NCBI GenBank assembly: GCA_040752595.1
Contig: JBFMGX010000004.1
Span: forward strand, 429,346-493,345
Origin: Candidatus Zixiibacteriota bacterium
Lineage (GTDB): Bacteria > Zixibacteria > MSB-5A5 > WJJR01
Direction: 5' to 3'
DNA length: 64,000 nt
The notes under the pieces are model-generated. The model did not search any database. It had not been told where the DNA came from and was given only the letters and a program-made list of their open reading frames with translations. Each line of letters begins with the position of its first letter. Position 1 is the first letter of the stretch. Shown here piece by piece: positions 17,834 to 26,431 of the stretch. Both the position numbers and the translations under genes were made by a program.

Positions 17834-18346
17834 TCAGTTGCTGGGTCCTGGGCTCTCGGTCATGCGGATCCGGCCAGTCGAGGCCAATACGTCGATCGTG
17901 AATACCACGCAGGAATCCTTGGCGATCAGATTGACGACTCCCGAGCTCGACGCCGATCCGTCGGGGTTAAATACGACCGCGGAAGTTGGGAAGGTCTGCG
18001 ACGCTATCTTGGCGTCTTGATAGACAAGCATGCTGTCGACCAGGGAATCGCCGGGTGTGTAGGTCGCCGCCGCCGGATTGTTCCGATTGATGAAGGTCTC
18101 ATAGACGTTGTTGGAGACATCGAAGTTGATGCCGAACGGCTCCTTGCGCGCGATCGACTCCGACCGGGCGATGCGCAGCGCCGAAACGACTTCGCGGGCG
18201 GCGGACTGGGCCCGCATGCGCGGCAGCGCCTTCAGCCATTGTGGGACGGCCATGGCCGACATCACGCCGATGATCACGGTGATAATCATCATTTCCATCA
18301 GGCTGACGCCCCGGCAGTCTCGCACACGATGAACGATACGGTTCAT
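17834..18346 (-). CDS. GspH/FimT-type pseudopilin
   Basis: 170 residues. Short positively charged leader MNRIVHRVRDCRG, then the prepilin cleavage site G/VSLMEMMIITVIIGVMSAM with the conserved glutamate at mature position 5. A single hydrophobic N-terminal helix and a C-terminal beta-rich domain follow. The ARSESIARKEP segment after the helix matches GspH/FimT minor pilins. By family it is a minor subunit of a type II secretion pseudopilus or type IV pilus, processed by prepilin peptidase (PilD), which is not in this window. It is an orphan here with its own terminator. The C-terminus ends RIRMTESPGPSN. Confidence 0.85.
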   Translation of the reverse strand: MNRIVHRVRDCRGVSLMEMMIITVIIGVMSAMAVPQWLKALPRMRAQSAAREVVSALRIARSESIARKEPFGINFDVSNNVYETFINRNNPAAATYTPGDSLVDSMLVYQDAKIASQTFPTSAVVFNPDGSASSSGVVNLIAKDSCVVFTIDVLASTGRIRMTESPGPSN

Positions 18347-18823
18347 ATGACACTCCTTGCCTTAGGCACTCGGCCGACGGCAATCGTCTCCAAAGCAACC
18401 GATCTGCCATGAATGGCGCCGTTGGGTCGTTCCCGCCCTCAACCTCTATCTGATGGGAATACAATACCTTGCGATGGCTTTTCGGCTTCCGGCCGGCCAC
18501 CGGCATTCGCCGGCGACACCGATTGATCTGGCGACGCCCCCCATGTGTGGGAACCTACCCATAGTGCAACCTCATCGCCGCAATGTCGTACTCGACGAAG
18601 AGGAGGGGGTGAGTCGCTCCCCCTCCCCTGGCCGGTCATGAGTAACTCGAGGGGCCTGTGCCGCGTTCATATGACGCGACCGGACGTCGCCAACCTAACC
18701 GACATTCCGGTTCGGCGTCCAAAGTGATGAAGCGGCCGATCATGTTCAGCATCTTCGGCCGTATGCGTCGAGTCGCTCAATGTCCATCCTTGTGGCCATA
18801 GGAATGGCTGTCTGGGGGAAGAA
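18347..18823. other. 477-base gap upstream of the pseudopilin and DUF5916 genes
   Basis: Shared upstream region of two divergent genes; no ORF with family features. Several small inverted repeats occur around 18481-18530 (GGCTTCCGGCCGGCC, GCCGGCATTCGCCGGCG-like). GGGGGAAG lies directly before the + gene. The length is compatible with long leaders for the pseudopilin transcript; I recognise no known riboswitch. Confidence 0.4.
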
Positions 18824-21295
18824 ATGCAGTTGAGACTGGGAAAATCATGGGCCGCTGTGGCGGTGCTGTTGGGAACCGTCGGCTCGGGATCGCCGGCGTA
18901 TGCGATCGACACGCCGGTACCGGAGACGGCCAGTCAGATCATTTTCGCCGATCCGCCCAAGGAACTCAAAGCGATTCGCAAGGCCGGGGAGTTTCGGCTG
19001 GATGGCCGGCTGGAGGAGAAATTCTGGCAGGAAGCGCCATTGGCACGCGGTTTTCGCCAAACATGGCCCAAAGAGGGTGAAGCCGCCAGTGAGTCGACGT
19101 GGATCAAGGTTGCCTATGATGACGAAGCCCTCTATGTGGGGATCATCTGCTTCGACTCACATCCCGACCGGATTCGCCGCCAGTTGACCCGGCGGGACCG
19201 GTCCAACGAGGCGGATTATGTTCAGGTGGCGATCGACTCCTACCACGACCGCCAGACCGCGTACACGTTTGTGGTCAATGCCTCCGGTGTGGAGCGGGAC
19301 TGGTACGTCTACAACGACAACTGGACGGACGACACTTGGGATGGAGTCTGGGAGGCGAAGGTCGCCCATGAACCGGTGGGATGGACGGTGGAAATGCGCA
19401 TCCCCTACCATTGCCTGCGGTTCCCGCAGCGCCCCAGCCATGAATGGGGGATCGACTTCGTCCGCTACATCTCACGCAACGATGAAACATGCCGCTGGCA
19501 GTTTGTCCCGCGTCGGGAGGCCTCCGGTGTCTCCCGCTATGGTGTGCTCGATGGTCTCGAAGGGATCTCGCCGCCGCGTCATCTGCAAGTGCTTCCCTAT
19601 ACGGTCGGCAAGTTCAAGACGGAGCCAACGCGTCTGGGCAATCCCGACGGTCGAATGTGGAGAAGCGACGTCGGCGCCGACATAAAATGGGCTCTCTCAC
19701 CGAATTCGATTCTCGATGCCACCGTGAACCCCGACTTTGGCCAGGTCGAAGCCGACGCCACAGTGCTGAACCTCTCCAACTTCGAGTTTCGTTACCCCGA
19801 GAAACGGCCTTTCTTCCTCGAAGGGTTGCAGTTGTTCGATACGCCGTTCAGTCTGTTCTATTCCCGCCGCATCGGCGCCGCTCCCGACCATCCCGACGCC
19901 GAGTCCGACGACTACATCATCGATCTGCCGGAGGCCGCCACGATTCTCTATGCGGGGAAACTGTCGGGAAAGACCCACAAGGGACTTTCCTACGCCATGC
20001 TGAATGCGGTCACCACCGATGAGTACGCGAAGTACCATCAGATCGACGGCGCCGACACCGCCGTTGTCCGGGAGCGCGTGGCGAATCGCGGCACGGCCAA
20101 CATCGCCCGCGTCCGTCAGGACATCTGGGGGAATTCGACCGTCGGTCTGATGATGACGGCGTTGAACCGGGACCGCAAGGCGCCGTCGTACAGCGGCGGC
20201 GTCGACTGGAATCTGCGCACGAAGAGCAATGTCTGGGAGCTGCGGGGGCAGTCGGTCGTTGCCTCTCCCTCATCCGGAGCTACCGGATGGGGCGCCACCG
20301 CGACCATCGAGAAGCGTTCGGGAAAGCACATTCGCGGCCAGATGGGGTTCGAGTATGACGATCCCAATCTGGACGTGAACGACCTCGGATTCATTCAACG
20401 CAACGATTACATCGGCGGCTGGGGCTGGTGGCAGTACCGGACCGAGAAGACCTTCGGTCCGATCCGCCGCACGTGGAACAACGTCAACTGGTGGGAAGGT
20501 TGGAACAGCGACGGCCGGCGCCTGCAACTGGGGGGAAACTACAACTTCAACTGGGAATTCTTGAATCGCTGGCAGGTTGGCGGCGGTCATGCGCGCGATG
20601 CCTCCCGTTATGATGACTATGAAATCGACGGCGGCCCTGCCGTGAGGCTTCCCTCCGGGTACGACTACTGGATGTGGGGCGGCACGGATTCCCGTCGGCC
20701 GGTCTACTTCGAGGTCAATTACAGTTGGGGGACGAATCGCGATGGCGGCTACAATGACTATTATGTTGTCACGCAGGTGCGCCCCGCCACCAATCTGGAA
20801 TTGTCGATCGCTCCCAGCTACAACATCGGATACAGTGTCTCCCGTTACGTCGGCGACATCGAGCCGACGGTGAGCGAACCAGCGGGATACCTGTTTGCGG
20901 AGCAGAATTCGCAGCGGTTCTCGATCACGTCACGGGGCACGGCGACCTTCACGACCAATCTGTCGGTGCAGTTCTACGGCGAGGTCTTCGTCGCCAATGT
21001 CCACTACGACCACTACAAGCGGCTGGTCGGAGTTGGCTCCTTCACCCCCGCGCCGGACTTGTCGCGGGACGAGACAGACGACGATCCCGACTATTCGATC
21101 TTGAGTTTCAATGCCAACGTGGTGTTGCGCTGGGAATACCGGCCCGGCTCAACCATCTACCTGGTTTGGACGCAGGCCCGGGACGACTACGACGAGGTCC
21201 CTTCCTTCACGATTCGCCGTGGGATGAACCGTCTCTTTGATCTGGGTTCGAACAATGTGTTCATGGTGAAGCTGAACTACTGGTGGAATCTGTAG
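18824..21295 (+). CDS. DUF5916 outer-membrane barrel protein with CBM9-like domain (paralogue 1)
   Basis: 823 residues. Signal peptide cleaved near SPAYA-ID (residue 27). A CBM9-like beta-sandwich (~45-230) begins with a GEFRLDGRLEEKFWQEA strand and contains VAYDDEALYVGIICFDS, VQVAIDSYHD and WTVEMRIPYHCLRFP. The DUF5916 region follows, with TVNPDFGQVEAD and RPFFLEG (~300-340), then amphipathic strands typical of an outer-membrane beta-barrel ending in an aromatic C-terminus (KLNYWWNL). In this family the CBM9 part is thought to bind carbohydrate and the barrel to act at the cell surface; the ligand is unknown. GGGGGAAG precedes the ATG. It is followed by a paralogue after 223 bases, suggesting tandem duplication. 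Confidence 0.88.
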   Translation: MQLRLGKSWAAVAVLLGTVGSGSPAYAIDTPVPETASQIIFADPPKELKAIRKAGEFRLDGRLEEKFWQEAPLARGFRQTWPKEGEAASESTWIKVAYDDEALYVGIICFDSHPDRIRRQLTRRDRSNEADYVQVAIDSYHDRQTAYTFVVNASGVERDWYVYNDNWTDDTWDGVWEAKVAHEPVGWTVEMRIPYHCLRFPQRPSHEWGIDFVRYISRNDETCRWQFVPRREASGVSRYGVLDGLEGISPPRHLQVLPYTVGKFKTEPTRLGNPDGRMWRSDVGADIKWALSPNSILDATVNPDFGQVEADATVLNLSNFEFRYPEKRPFFLEGLQLFDTPFSLFYSRRIGAAPDHPDAESDDYIIDLPEAATILYAGKLSGKTHKGLSYAMLNAVTTDEYAKYHQIDGADTAVVRERVANRGTANIARVRQDIWGNSTVGLMMTALNRDRKAPSYSGGVDWNLRTKSNVWELRGQSVVASPSSGATGWGATATIEKRSGKHIRGQMGFEYDDPNLDVNDLGFIQRNDYIGGWGWWQYRTEKTFGPIRRTWNNVNWWEGWNSDGRRLQLGGNYNFNWEFLNRWQVGGGHARDASRYDDYEIDGGPAVRLPSGYDYWMWGGTDSRRPVYFEVNYSWGTNRDGGYNDYYVVTQVRPATNLELSIAPSYNIGYSVSRYVGDIEPTVSEPAGYLFAEQNSQRFSITSRGTATFTTNLSVQFYGEVFVANVHYDHYKRLVGVGSFTPAPDLSRDETDDDPDYSILSFNANVVLRWEYRPGSTIYLVWTQARDDYDEVPSFTIRRGMNRLFDLGSNNVFMVKLNYWWNL

Positions 21296-21518
21296 CGCGC
21301 GCGTGTACCACTGAGCGCGTTTCGTATCGCGAGCGGTTCAGGAACCGCCCCCACAGTGAACGTCGGCAGTGCCTCGTGCAATTGTCCTGTCACAAAGCGG
21401 TGTCCCCACGGCCGGGGTCCTTGCCGTGCCGGGACGGGACCGGTACCATACGGTGTCACGATCGCCGGAATGTCCTCTGACGATCCGGCGAGCCACATCG
21501 AACCCCGGGAGAGGCACC

Positions 21519-24164
21519 GTGGATCATGGGAGAACGATATCAGGGGGGAGAATCCTCGCAGCGACTGCCGTCGGCGTGTGCGCAGTCGGACTGAGTGTCC
21601 CCGTCGGCCGTGCGCAGGATCCTACGCCGCACAAGTCGCTGACGGCGGTCCGCATCAATGGCCATGCACCCGACGTCGACGGGCGCCTGGACGAGGCGTC
21701 CTGGCAGCAGGCGATCATGGTCGCCGATTTCCTGCAGAAGGAGCCCGACGAAGGGGCCGTGCCGCGCGAGCGCACCGAGGTCGGATTCCTGTACGACGAC
21801 GAGGCGTTGTACGTCGGCGCCCGGATGTACAGCGACGATCCGGTCGGGCTGCGTCTCCACTGCAATCGTCGCGACCAACCGGGCGGCTCTGAACAGATGA
21901 TCGTCTCGTTGGACACCTACCGCGACCGCCGCACCTGCTATGACTTCGGCGTCAGCGTGGCCGGTGTCCGCACCGATCGCTACCACTCCGTGGACGAGGA
22001 AAACGACCGCGATCCGTCGTTCAATCCGGTCTGGTCCGCCCGCACCGCCGTCGAACCGTGGGGCTGGTCGGCGGAGATGCGGATTCCCTTCTCTCAACTG
22101 CGCTTCAACAAAGGGGACGAACAAGTCTGGGGCGTGAATCTCAACCGCTGGATTCCGGCACGCAACGAGGACGACTTCTGGATCTACGTGCCGCGCAATT
22201 GTACCGGCTGGTCGTCGCGGTTCGGTGAGTTGATCGGGATTCGGGGGATCAAACCGTCGTCGCGGCTGGAGCTTCTCCCCTACACGGCCGGCGATGGCCT
22301 GTTCACCGGGAATCGCGACGCCGGCGACCCTCTCCACGACGGGAGCGATTTTGACGGCCGTCTCGGCGGCGATCTGAAGATGGGTCTGGGGCCAAACCTG
22401 ACACTGGAGGCAACCGTCAATCCCGATTTCGGCCAGGTGGAGGCGGACCCGGCAGTCATCAACCTGACGGCGTTCGAAACGATCTTCACCGAGCGACGCC
22501 CCTTCTTTGTCGAGGGCAATCCCCTCTTTGAGACCGAGGGGCCGACCTATTTCTATTCACGGCGCATCGGGGCCACTCCGCACGGGGAAGCAGACGGCGA
22601 TTTCGTGGATCAACCGACCGCGACGACGATCCTCGGAGCGGGAAAGATCACCGGACGCCTGGCGTCCGGCCTGTCCTTGGGCGTGTTGAGCGCCCTGACC
22701 GGTCGCGAATACGCTCGTGTCTACAGAGATGGCGTCAAGTCGCGGCTCCGGGTTGAGCCCCTAACGGGGTACAGCGTCGCCCGGCTACAGCAAGAATTCG
22801 GCGAGGACAAATCGACGGTGGGTTTGATTCTCACCGGCGTGGGGCGCGATCTGCCGGCGGACGATCCTTTGGCCTCTTCCCTGCGTCGTGACGCCGTCAC
22901 CGGCGGCACCGACTGGAATCTGCGCTTCCAGGGCGGCGCCTATCAACTGTCGGGGTATGCCGGATTCAGTCGTGTCGGGGGCAGCCGCGACGCGATCCTG
23001 GGCACGCAGACTGCAAGCACTCACTACTTCCAGCGTCCCGATGCCGGACATGTGGACGTTGATTCGACACGCACCGCGCTGTGGGGATACACCGGCCTGA
23101 TGAAGTTTGAGAAAGAAGCAGGACGTCACTGGCTCTGGGGCGTGGGCTCGTTTGTCGAGTCGCCGGGGTTTGAGCTCAACGACGCCGGGGTCCTTCGGTC
23201 GGCCGACAACATATGGAGCGGTGCGGAGGTGGTCTACCGTGAAACCACGCCGGGCCGCCTCTGGCGCAGCTACAGATTCGTGTTCTCACCGTCCACCGAG
23301 TGGAACTTCGACGGCATCCGCAAGGCAAGCGATTTCTCACTGGAAGCCAGCGCGACGTGGAAGAACTACCTGTCGACCTACCTGATCGGCGGAGTCACGA
23401 CGCACGGATTGAGCGACGACGCCACCCGGGGCGGTCCGTTGATGGCAACGCCGCTGAACAGTTATCTGGCGCTGGAAGCACACAGCAACTACGCGGCCAC
23501 GACCCAGTATGGCGGCGGCGTCAGTCTGGGTCGGAGCGAAACCAACGGTTGGGAATGTGTGCCATGGGCGCAGTGGTCAACGCGCGTCGGGGATCGTCTG
23601 TCGTTGTCTCTCACACCCAGCTTCATGCGCGGTGAGAGCTCGCGGCAGTATGTCGGGACATTTGACGGCGGACCGGCCGCCACCTACGGCCAGCGCTACG
23701 TCTTTGCCCGCATCGAGCAGAGCGAGTTGTCGGCATCCATGCGGGTGAACTACTACTTCACGCCGGATTTGAGTCTGGAGGTCTATGCGCGTCCCTTCGC
23801 CGCCAGCGGCCGCTACCATGGTTTCGGGGAATTGGCCGCCGCTCGCAGCTATGAGTTGCGGTTGTACGGTGAGCATGGCACGACGATCACCGAAACGGGA
23901 GACGGTGTCTATCAGGTCGTGGACGGGGCCGACACGCTTCAGATCGAGCAGCCCGACTACGGCGAGCGTTCCTTTTCCAGCAATGTGGTCCTGCGTTGGG
24001 AGTTCCGACCCGGAAGCACACTCTATCTGGTCTGGCAGCAGAACCGCGATGGCGAAGAGAGACTGGGGCGTGCCGTCGGGCCTCGTTCACTCTGGCGCAC
24101 CTTCCGTCCCGCCGGCGACAACTTCTTCGCGATCAAGATCAGCTACTGGATTCCGGTATCCTGA
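21519..24164 (+). CDS. DUF5916 outer-membrane barrel protein with CBM9-like domain (paralogue 2)
   Basis: 881 residues from a GTG preceded by GGGAGAGG. The reading frame stays open upstream to 21369, but that part lacks a signal peptide. The signal peptide spans MDHGRTISGGRILAATAVGV... with cleavage near GRA-QD (32). The layout is as in paralogue 1: CBM9-like domain (INGHAPDVDGRLDEASWQQA, FLYDDEALYVGARMY), TVNPDFGQVEADPAV, RRPFFVEG, FYSRRIG, and a barrel ending FFAIKISYWIPVS. Shared blocks (NPDFGQVEAD, FYSRRIG, RPGSTxYLVWxQxRD) show common descent, but the two sequences differ widely, so the duplication is old or the two came separately. Probable surface-exposed binding or transport role; unproven. 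Confidence 0.88.
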   Translation: MDHGRTISGGRILAATAVGVCAVGLSVPVGRAQDPTPHKSLTAVRINGHAPDVDGRLDEASWQQAIMVADFLQKEPDEGAVPRERTEVGFLYDDEALYVGARMYSDDPVGLRLHCNRRDQPGGSEQMIVSLDTYRDRRTCYDFGVSVAGVRTDRYHSVDEENDRDPSFNPVWSARTAVEPWGWSAEMRIPFSQLRFNKGDEQVWGVNLNRWIPARNEDDFWIYVPRNCTGWSSRFGELIGIRGIKPSSRLELLPYTAGDGLFTGNRDAGDPLHDGSDFDGRLGGDLKMGLGPNLTLEATVNPDFGQVEADPAVINLTAFETIFTERRPFFVEGNPLFETEGPTYFYSRRIGATPHGEADGDFVDQPTATTILGAGKITGRLASGLSLGVLSALTGREYARVYRDGVKSRLRVEPLTGYSVARLQQEFGEDKSTVGLILTGVGRDLPADDPLASSLRRDAVTGGTDWNLRFQGGAYQLSGYAGFSRVGGSRDAILGTQTASTHYFQRPDAGHVDVDSTRTALWGYTGLMKFEKEAGRHWLWGVGSFVESPGFELNDAGVLRSADNIWSGAEVVYRETTPGRLWRSYRFVFSPSTEWNFDGIRKASDFSLEASATWKNYLSTYLIGGVTTHGLSDDATRGGPLMATPLNSYLALEAHSNYAATTQYGGGVSLGRSETNGWECVPWAQWSTRVGDRLSLSLTPSFMRGESSRQYVGTFDGGPAATYGQRYVFARIEQSELSASMRVNYYFTPDLSLEVYARPFAASGRYHGFGELAAARSYELRLYGEHGTTITETGDGVYQVVDGADTLQIEQPDYGERSFSSNVVLRWEFRPGSTLYLVWQQNRDGEERLGRAVGPRSLWRTFRPAGDNFFAIKISYWIPVS

Positions 24165-24202
24165 CTCGAATTGGGCGCCGTGTCTGGGCCGCGGTTCCCG
24201 GC

Positions 24203-24826
24203 TCACAGTGGAAGAGCCCGTAGCGCCACGTGCACGGCCAGCCCCGCCACGAGCGGCACCGTCAGATTGTCGTCGACCCGACGCGACAGACCCTCGACCA
24301 CTGCGGCGAGTAGCGCCACGGGAATGCCGATCGATAAGGGGACGCTGGGAATGGCGAAGGCGGCGATCAAGCCGCCGCCAAAGAAGGCCGCCGAGCCCTC
24401 CCACGAGCGGTTCCCCGCGTAGCGATGCCTCCCCCACCGGCGTCCGATCAACGCCGCGGCGATGTCGCCGAGGATGATCGTGGTCATGGCGAAGGCGGCC
24501 GCCGGGCGAGTGAACAACAATGGGCAGAGCCACCCGGACAACAGAATGTGTGTGGCACCCGTGAAGTTGTCTGACTCCTTCGGCCGCACGATCGGACTCA
24601 CGACCCGCTGCCAGGTGCGCTGGATCGGCCAGTCACGGAAACGGCTGATGTCGATCAGCAGAGAGACTACAAAGCAAGACGCGACGATGCCGATGCCGAC
24701 GGGACGGGCGACGAAATAGTAGCCGACAGGAATGATGAGCGCCACCAGGTGGAGCAATTTGCGCCAGACCTCACCGGAATACGCGAGTTCCGGCGCGGAT
24801 CGAATCGGCGTGTGGGGGTGATTCAT
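24203..24826 (-). CDS. Dolichol/diacylglycerol kinase or CdsA-like membrane enzyme
   Basis: 208 residues from an ATG that overlaps the stop of the upstream PPIase gene (ATGA). Integral membrane protein with ~6 hydrophobic helices (LLHLVALIIPVGYYF, VGIGIVASCFVVSLLI, and others). The signature ILGDIAAALIGRRWGRHR...KxxEGSAAFF-like block (GNRSWEGSAAFFGGG) matches the CTP-dependent lipid kinase group (SEC59/DGK1/VTE5) and more distantly CdsA. The invariant aspartate and the WEG segment form its nucleotide site. The likely product is a phosphorylated polyprenol, diacylglycerol or phytol-type lipid; the substrate is not decidable from sequence. The linkage to a periplasmic chaperone gene suggests an envelope function. 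Confidence 0.75.
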   Translation of the reverse strand: MNHPHTPIRSAPELAYSGEVWRKLLHLVALIIPVGYYFVARPVGIGIVASCFVVSLLIDISRFRDWPIQRTWQRVVSPIVRPKESDNFTGATHILLSGWLCPLLFTRPAAAFAMTTIILGDIAAALIGRRWGRHRYAGNRSWEGSAAFFGGGLIAAFAIPSVPLSIGIPVALLAAVVEGLSRRVDDNLTVPLVAGLAVHVALRALPL

Positions 24827-26334
24827 CGTGAGGGGAGCGTGATGGCGGCCAGTCGCTCGTCGAAGCGCTGGACGCCATGCCGGGCCGAGGCGCGGCGTAT
24901 CCATTCCCGGCGCACCTGCTCATGGCGTTCGGCTTTCAGCCGCCCGCGGATGCTGTTGCGAACCTGGTCCAATGGCGCCGGTGGACGGCCAAACTCGTCT
25001 GTGTGCGACCGGTAGTAGTTCTGGATTGCGGTCTCGGTGGGATCATACCCCGCCGCGGTCAACTGCAGACGCACGATGTTCACGCGTTCCGCCTCCAGCG
25101 CGTTGGCGCGGACGCCTCTGATCTGCCCGCGATCGAGATATCCGAGCTCACGCAGCATGTTGTACCAGCACAGGTGCTTGTAGTATTCGGAGCGAATCAC
25201 GTTCCGCTTCTCATCCGGTCCGAGCGCCCGGCCCTGATTCTCTCGGATCCATTTGAGGCGGTCCATCAGGTACTCGCAGGCCCAGATCGTGTCGCGGCCA
25301 TTGGCGACGGCCAACGGCATGTCGGGACGAAGTTGGTCATCAGACCGCGCGATGTTGGCCGATACGAACGACAGTGTGCCGGCCGCCATCAGGGAATCGG
25401 AGATGCGTTGGGCGATCTGCTTGCTCTGCATTTCGGCCAGTTGTGACGCGATGTCGGTGCTGACCTCACGGTCGAGCGGTATTGGCCCGGCCGGGCGGAC
25501 ACCGGTCACTTGGACAATATGCCAACCCAGTCTGCTTTGGAAGGGGCGGCTGATCAGATTCAGCGGTTGGGAAAAGACGTGTTGTGAGAATTCCCCGTCG
25601 GCCAGCGTCTGCGGCGAGATCCAGCCCATGTCGCCGCCGGTGTTGCGTGTGTGCGGGTCATCGGAGTGCGCACGCACCACGGCGGCGAAATCTTCGCCCG
25701 CGGCCAGCCGCTGGTACAAGGTATCGATCTTGCGCTGTGGGTCCCACCCCTCGTAGAGAGAGTCAACAAAGGTGGTCGCATTGCGGGATACTTGCCGCTC
25801 CGGATGGAAAGCGGTGATGTGGCGTACACGCCTCTGTGCGTGCGCCGCGGTGTAGCGCGAAATGTGCGCCTGATAGAACGTGTCAATCGTGAACGAGTCG
25901 AGCTTGTACTGGGGGAGGATGTGCTCGATTCCATAGAGCTCGCCGGCGATACCGATCTCGGCCTGGCGGATGTGGACGCGGGCATCCGGATGATCGTCGA
26001 GGCCAACCCGTTGCGCCTCCAGCGTGATCAATCGATCCTCGATCAGTTGGTCCAGCAGCGCCTCAAGCTCCTGGCGGTCGGCGGCGGGATTGCTGGACAC
26101 GAGCCGGCGCTGTGCCGCGAGGTCGCTGACCTCGGTTCCATAGACTGGCACGGAGCCAACACGCGCGACCACATCCGTTCCCGCCGCGTGGGCGGCAGTC
26201 GCAGCATAGACGGCAAGGACCAGCGCCGGTAGCAGAAGTCGCCCGCACCGGCGTGGACATCGATTCCCATTTTGAGTCGCGGGCGATCCGGGTCTGTCTG
26301 ATGTTCGCATTCGCATCATAGCGTCATCGATCAC
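24823..26334 (-). CDS. Parvulin-type peptidyl-prolyl isomerase (SurA-like)
   Basis: 503 residues at the longest frame; the GTG at 26334 or ATGs at 26319/26310 may be used, all giving a long basic n-region before the hydrophobic segment RLLLPALVLAVYAATAAHA. An N-terminal SurA-like helical region (RVGSVPVYGTEVSDLAAQRR..LEALLDQLIEDRLITLEA) is followed by a parvulin rotamase domain (~200-290: LYQRLAAGEDFAAVVRAHSDD....GGDMGWISPQTLADGEF, FQSRLGWHIVQVTGV) and a long helical C-terminal half. Periplasmic or outer-membrane-tethered chaperone for barrel proteins. It is next to a PorV-like barrel gene, a plausible client. Confidence 0.88.
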   Translation of the reverse strand: MIDDAMMRMRTSDRPGSPATQNGNRCPRRCGRLLLPALVLAVYAATAAHAAGTDVVARVGSVPVYGTEVSDLAAQRRLVSSNPAADRQELEALLDQLIEDRLITLEAQRVGLDDHPDARVHIRQAEIGIAGELYGIEHILPQYKLDSFTIDTFYQAHISRYTAAHAQRRVRHITAFHPERQVSRNATTFVDSLYEGWDPQRKIDTLYQRLAAGEDFAAVVRAHSDDPHTRNTGGDMGWISPQTLADGEFSQHVFSQPLNLISRPFQSRLGWHIVQVTGVRPAGPIPLDREVSTDIASQLAEMQSKQIAQRISDSLMAAGTLSFVSANIARSDDQLRPDMPLAVANGRDTIWACEYLMDRLKWIRENQGRALGPDEKRNVIRSEYYKHLCWYNMLRELGYLDRGQIRGVRANALEAERVNIVRLQLTAAGYDPTETAIQNYYRSHTDEFGRPPAPLDQVRNSIRGRLKAERHEQVRREWIRRASARHGVQRFDERLAAITLPSR

Positions 26335-26431
26335 GCCGTTGGGCCGGCGATGGTCCTGTGTCCGCCGTCATTATACAACAACACCGCACGTGCCGGCCAT
26401 CGTCGCTTTGGTCGTCACCGGGGTCCGTCGC

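Noticed and set aside
18470-18640. Riboswitch (cyclic-di-GMP type) upstream of the pseudopilin gene
   Set aside because: GC-rich stems are present but the characteristic GNRA/receptor and conserved core sequences are not seen.
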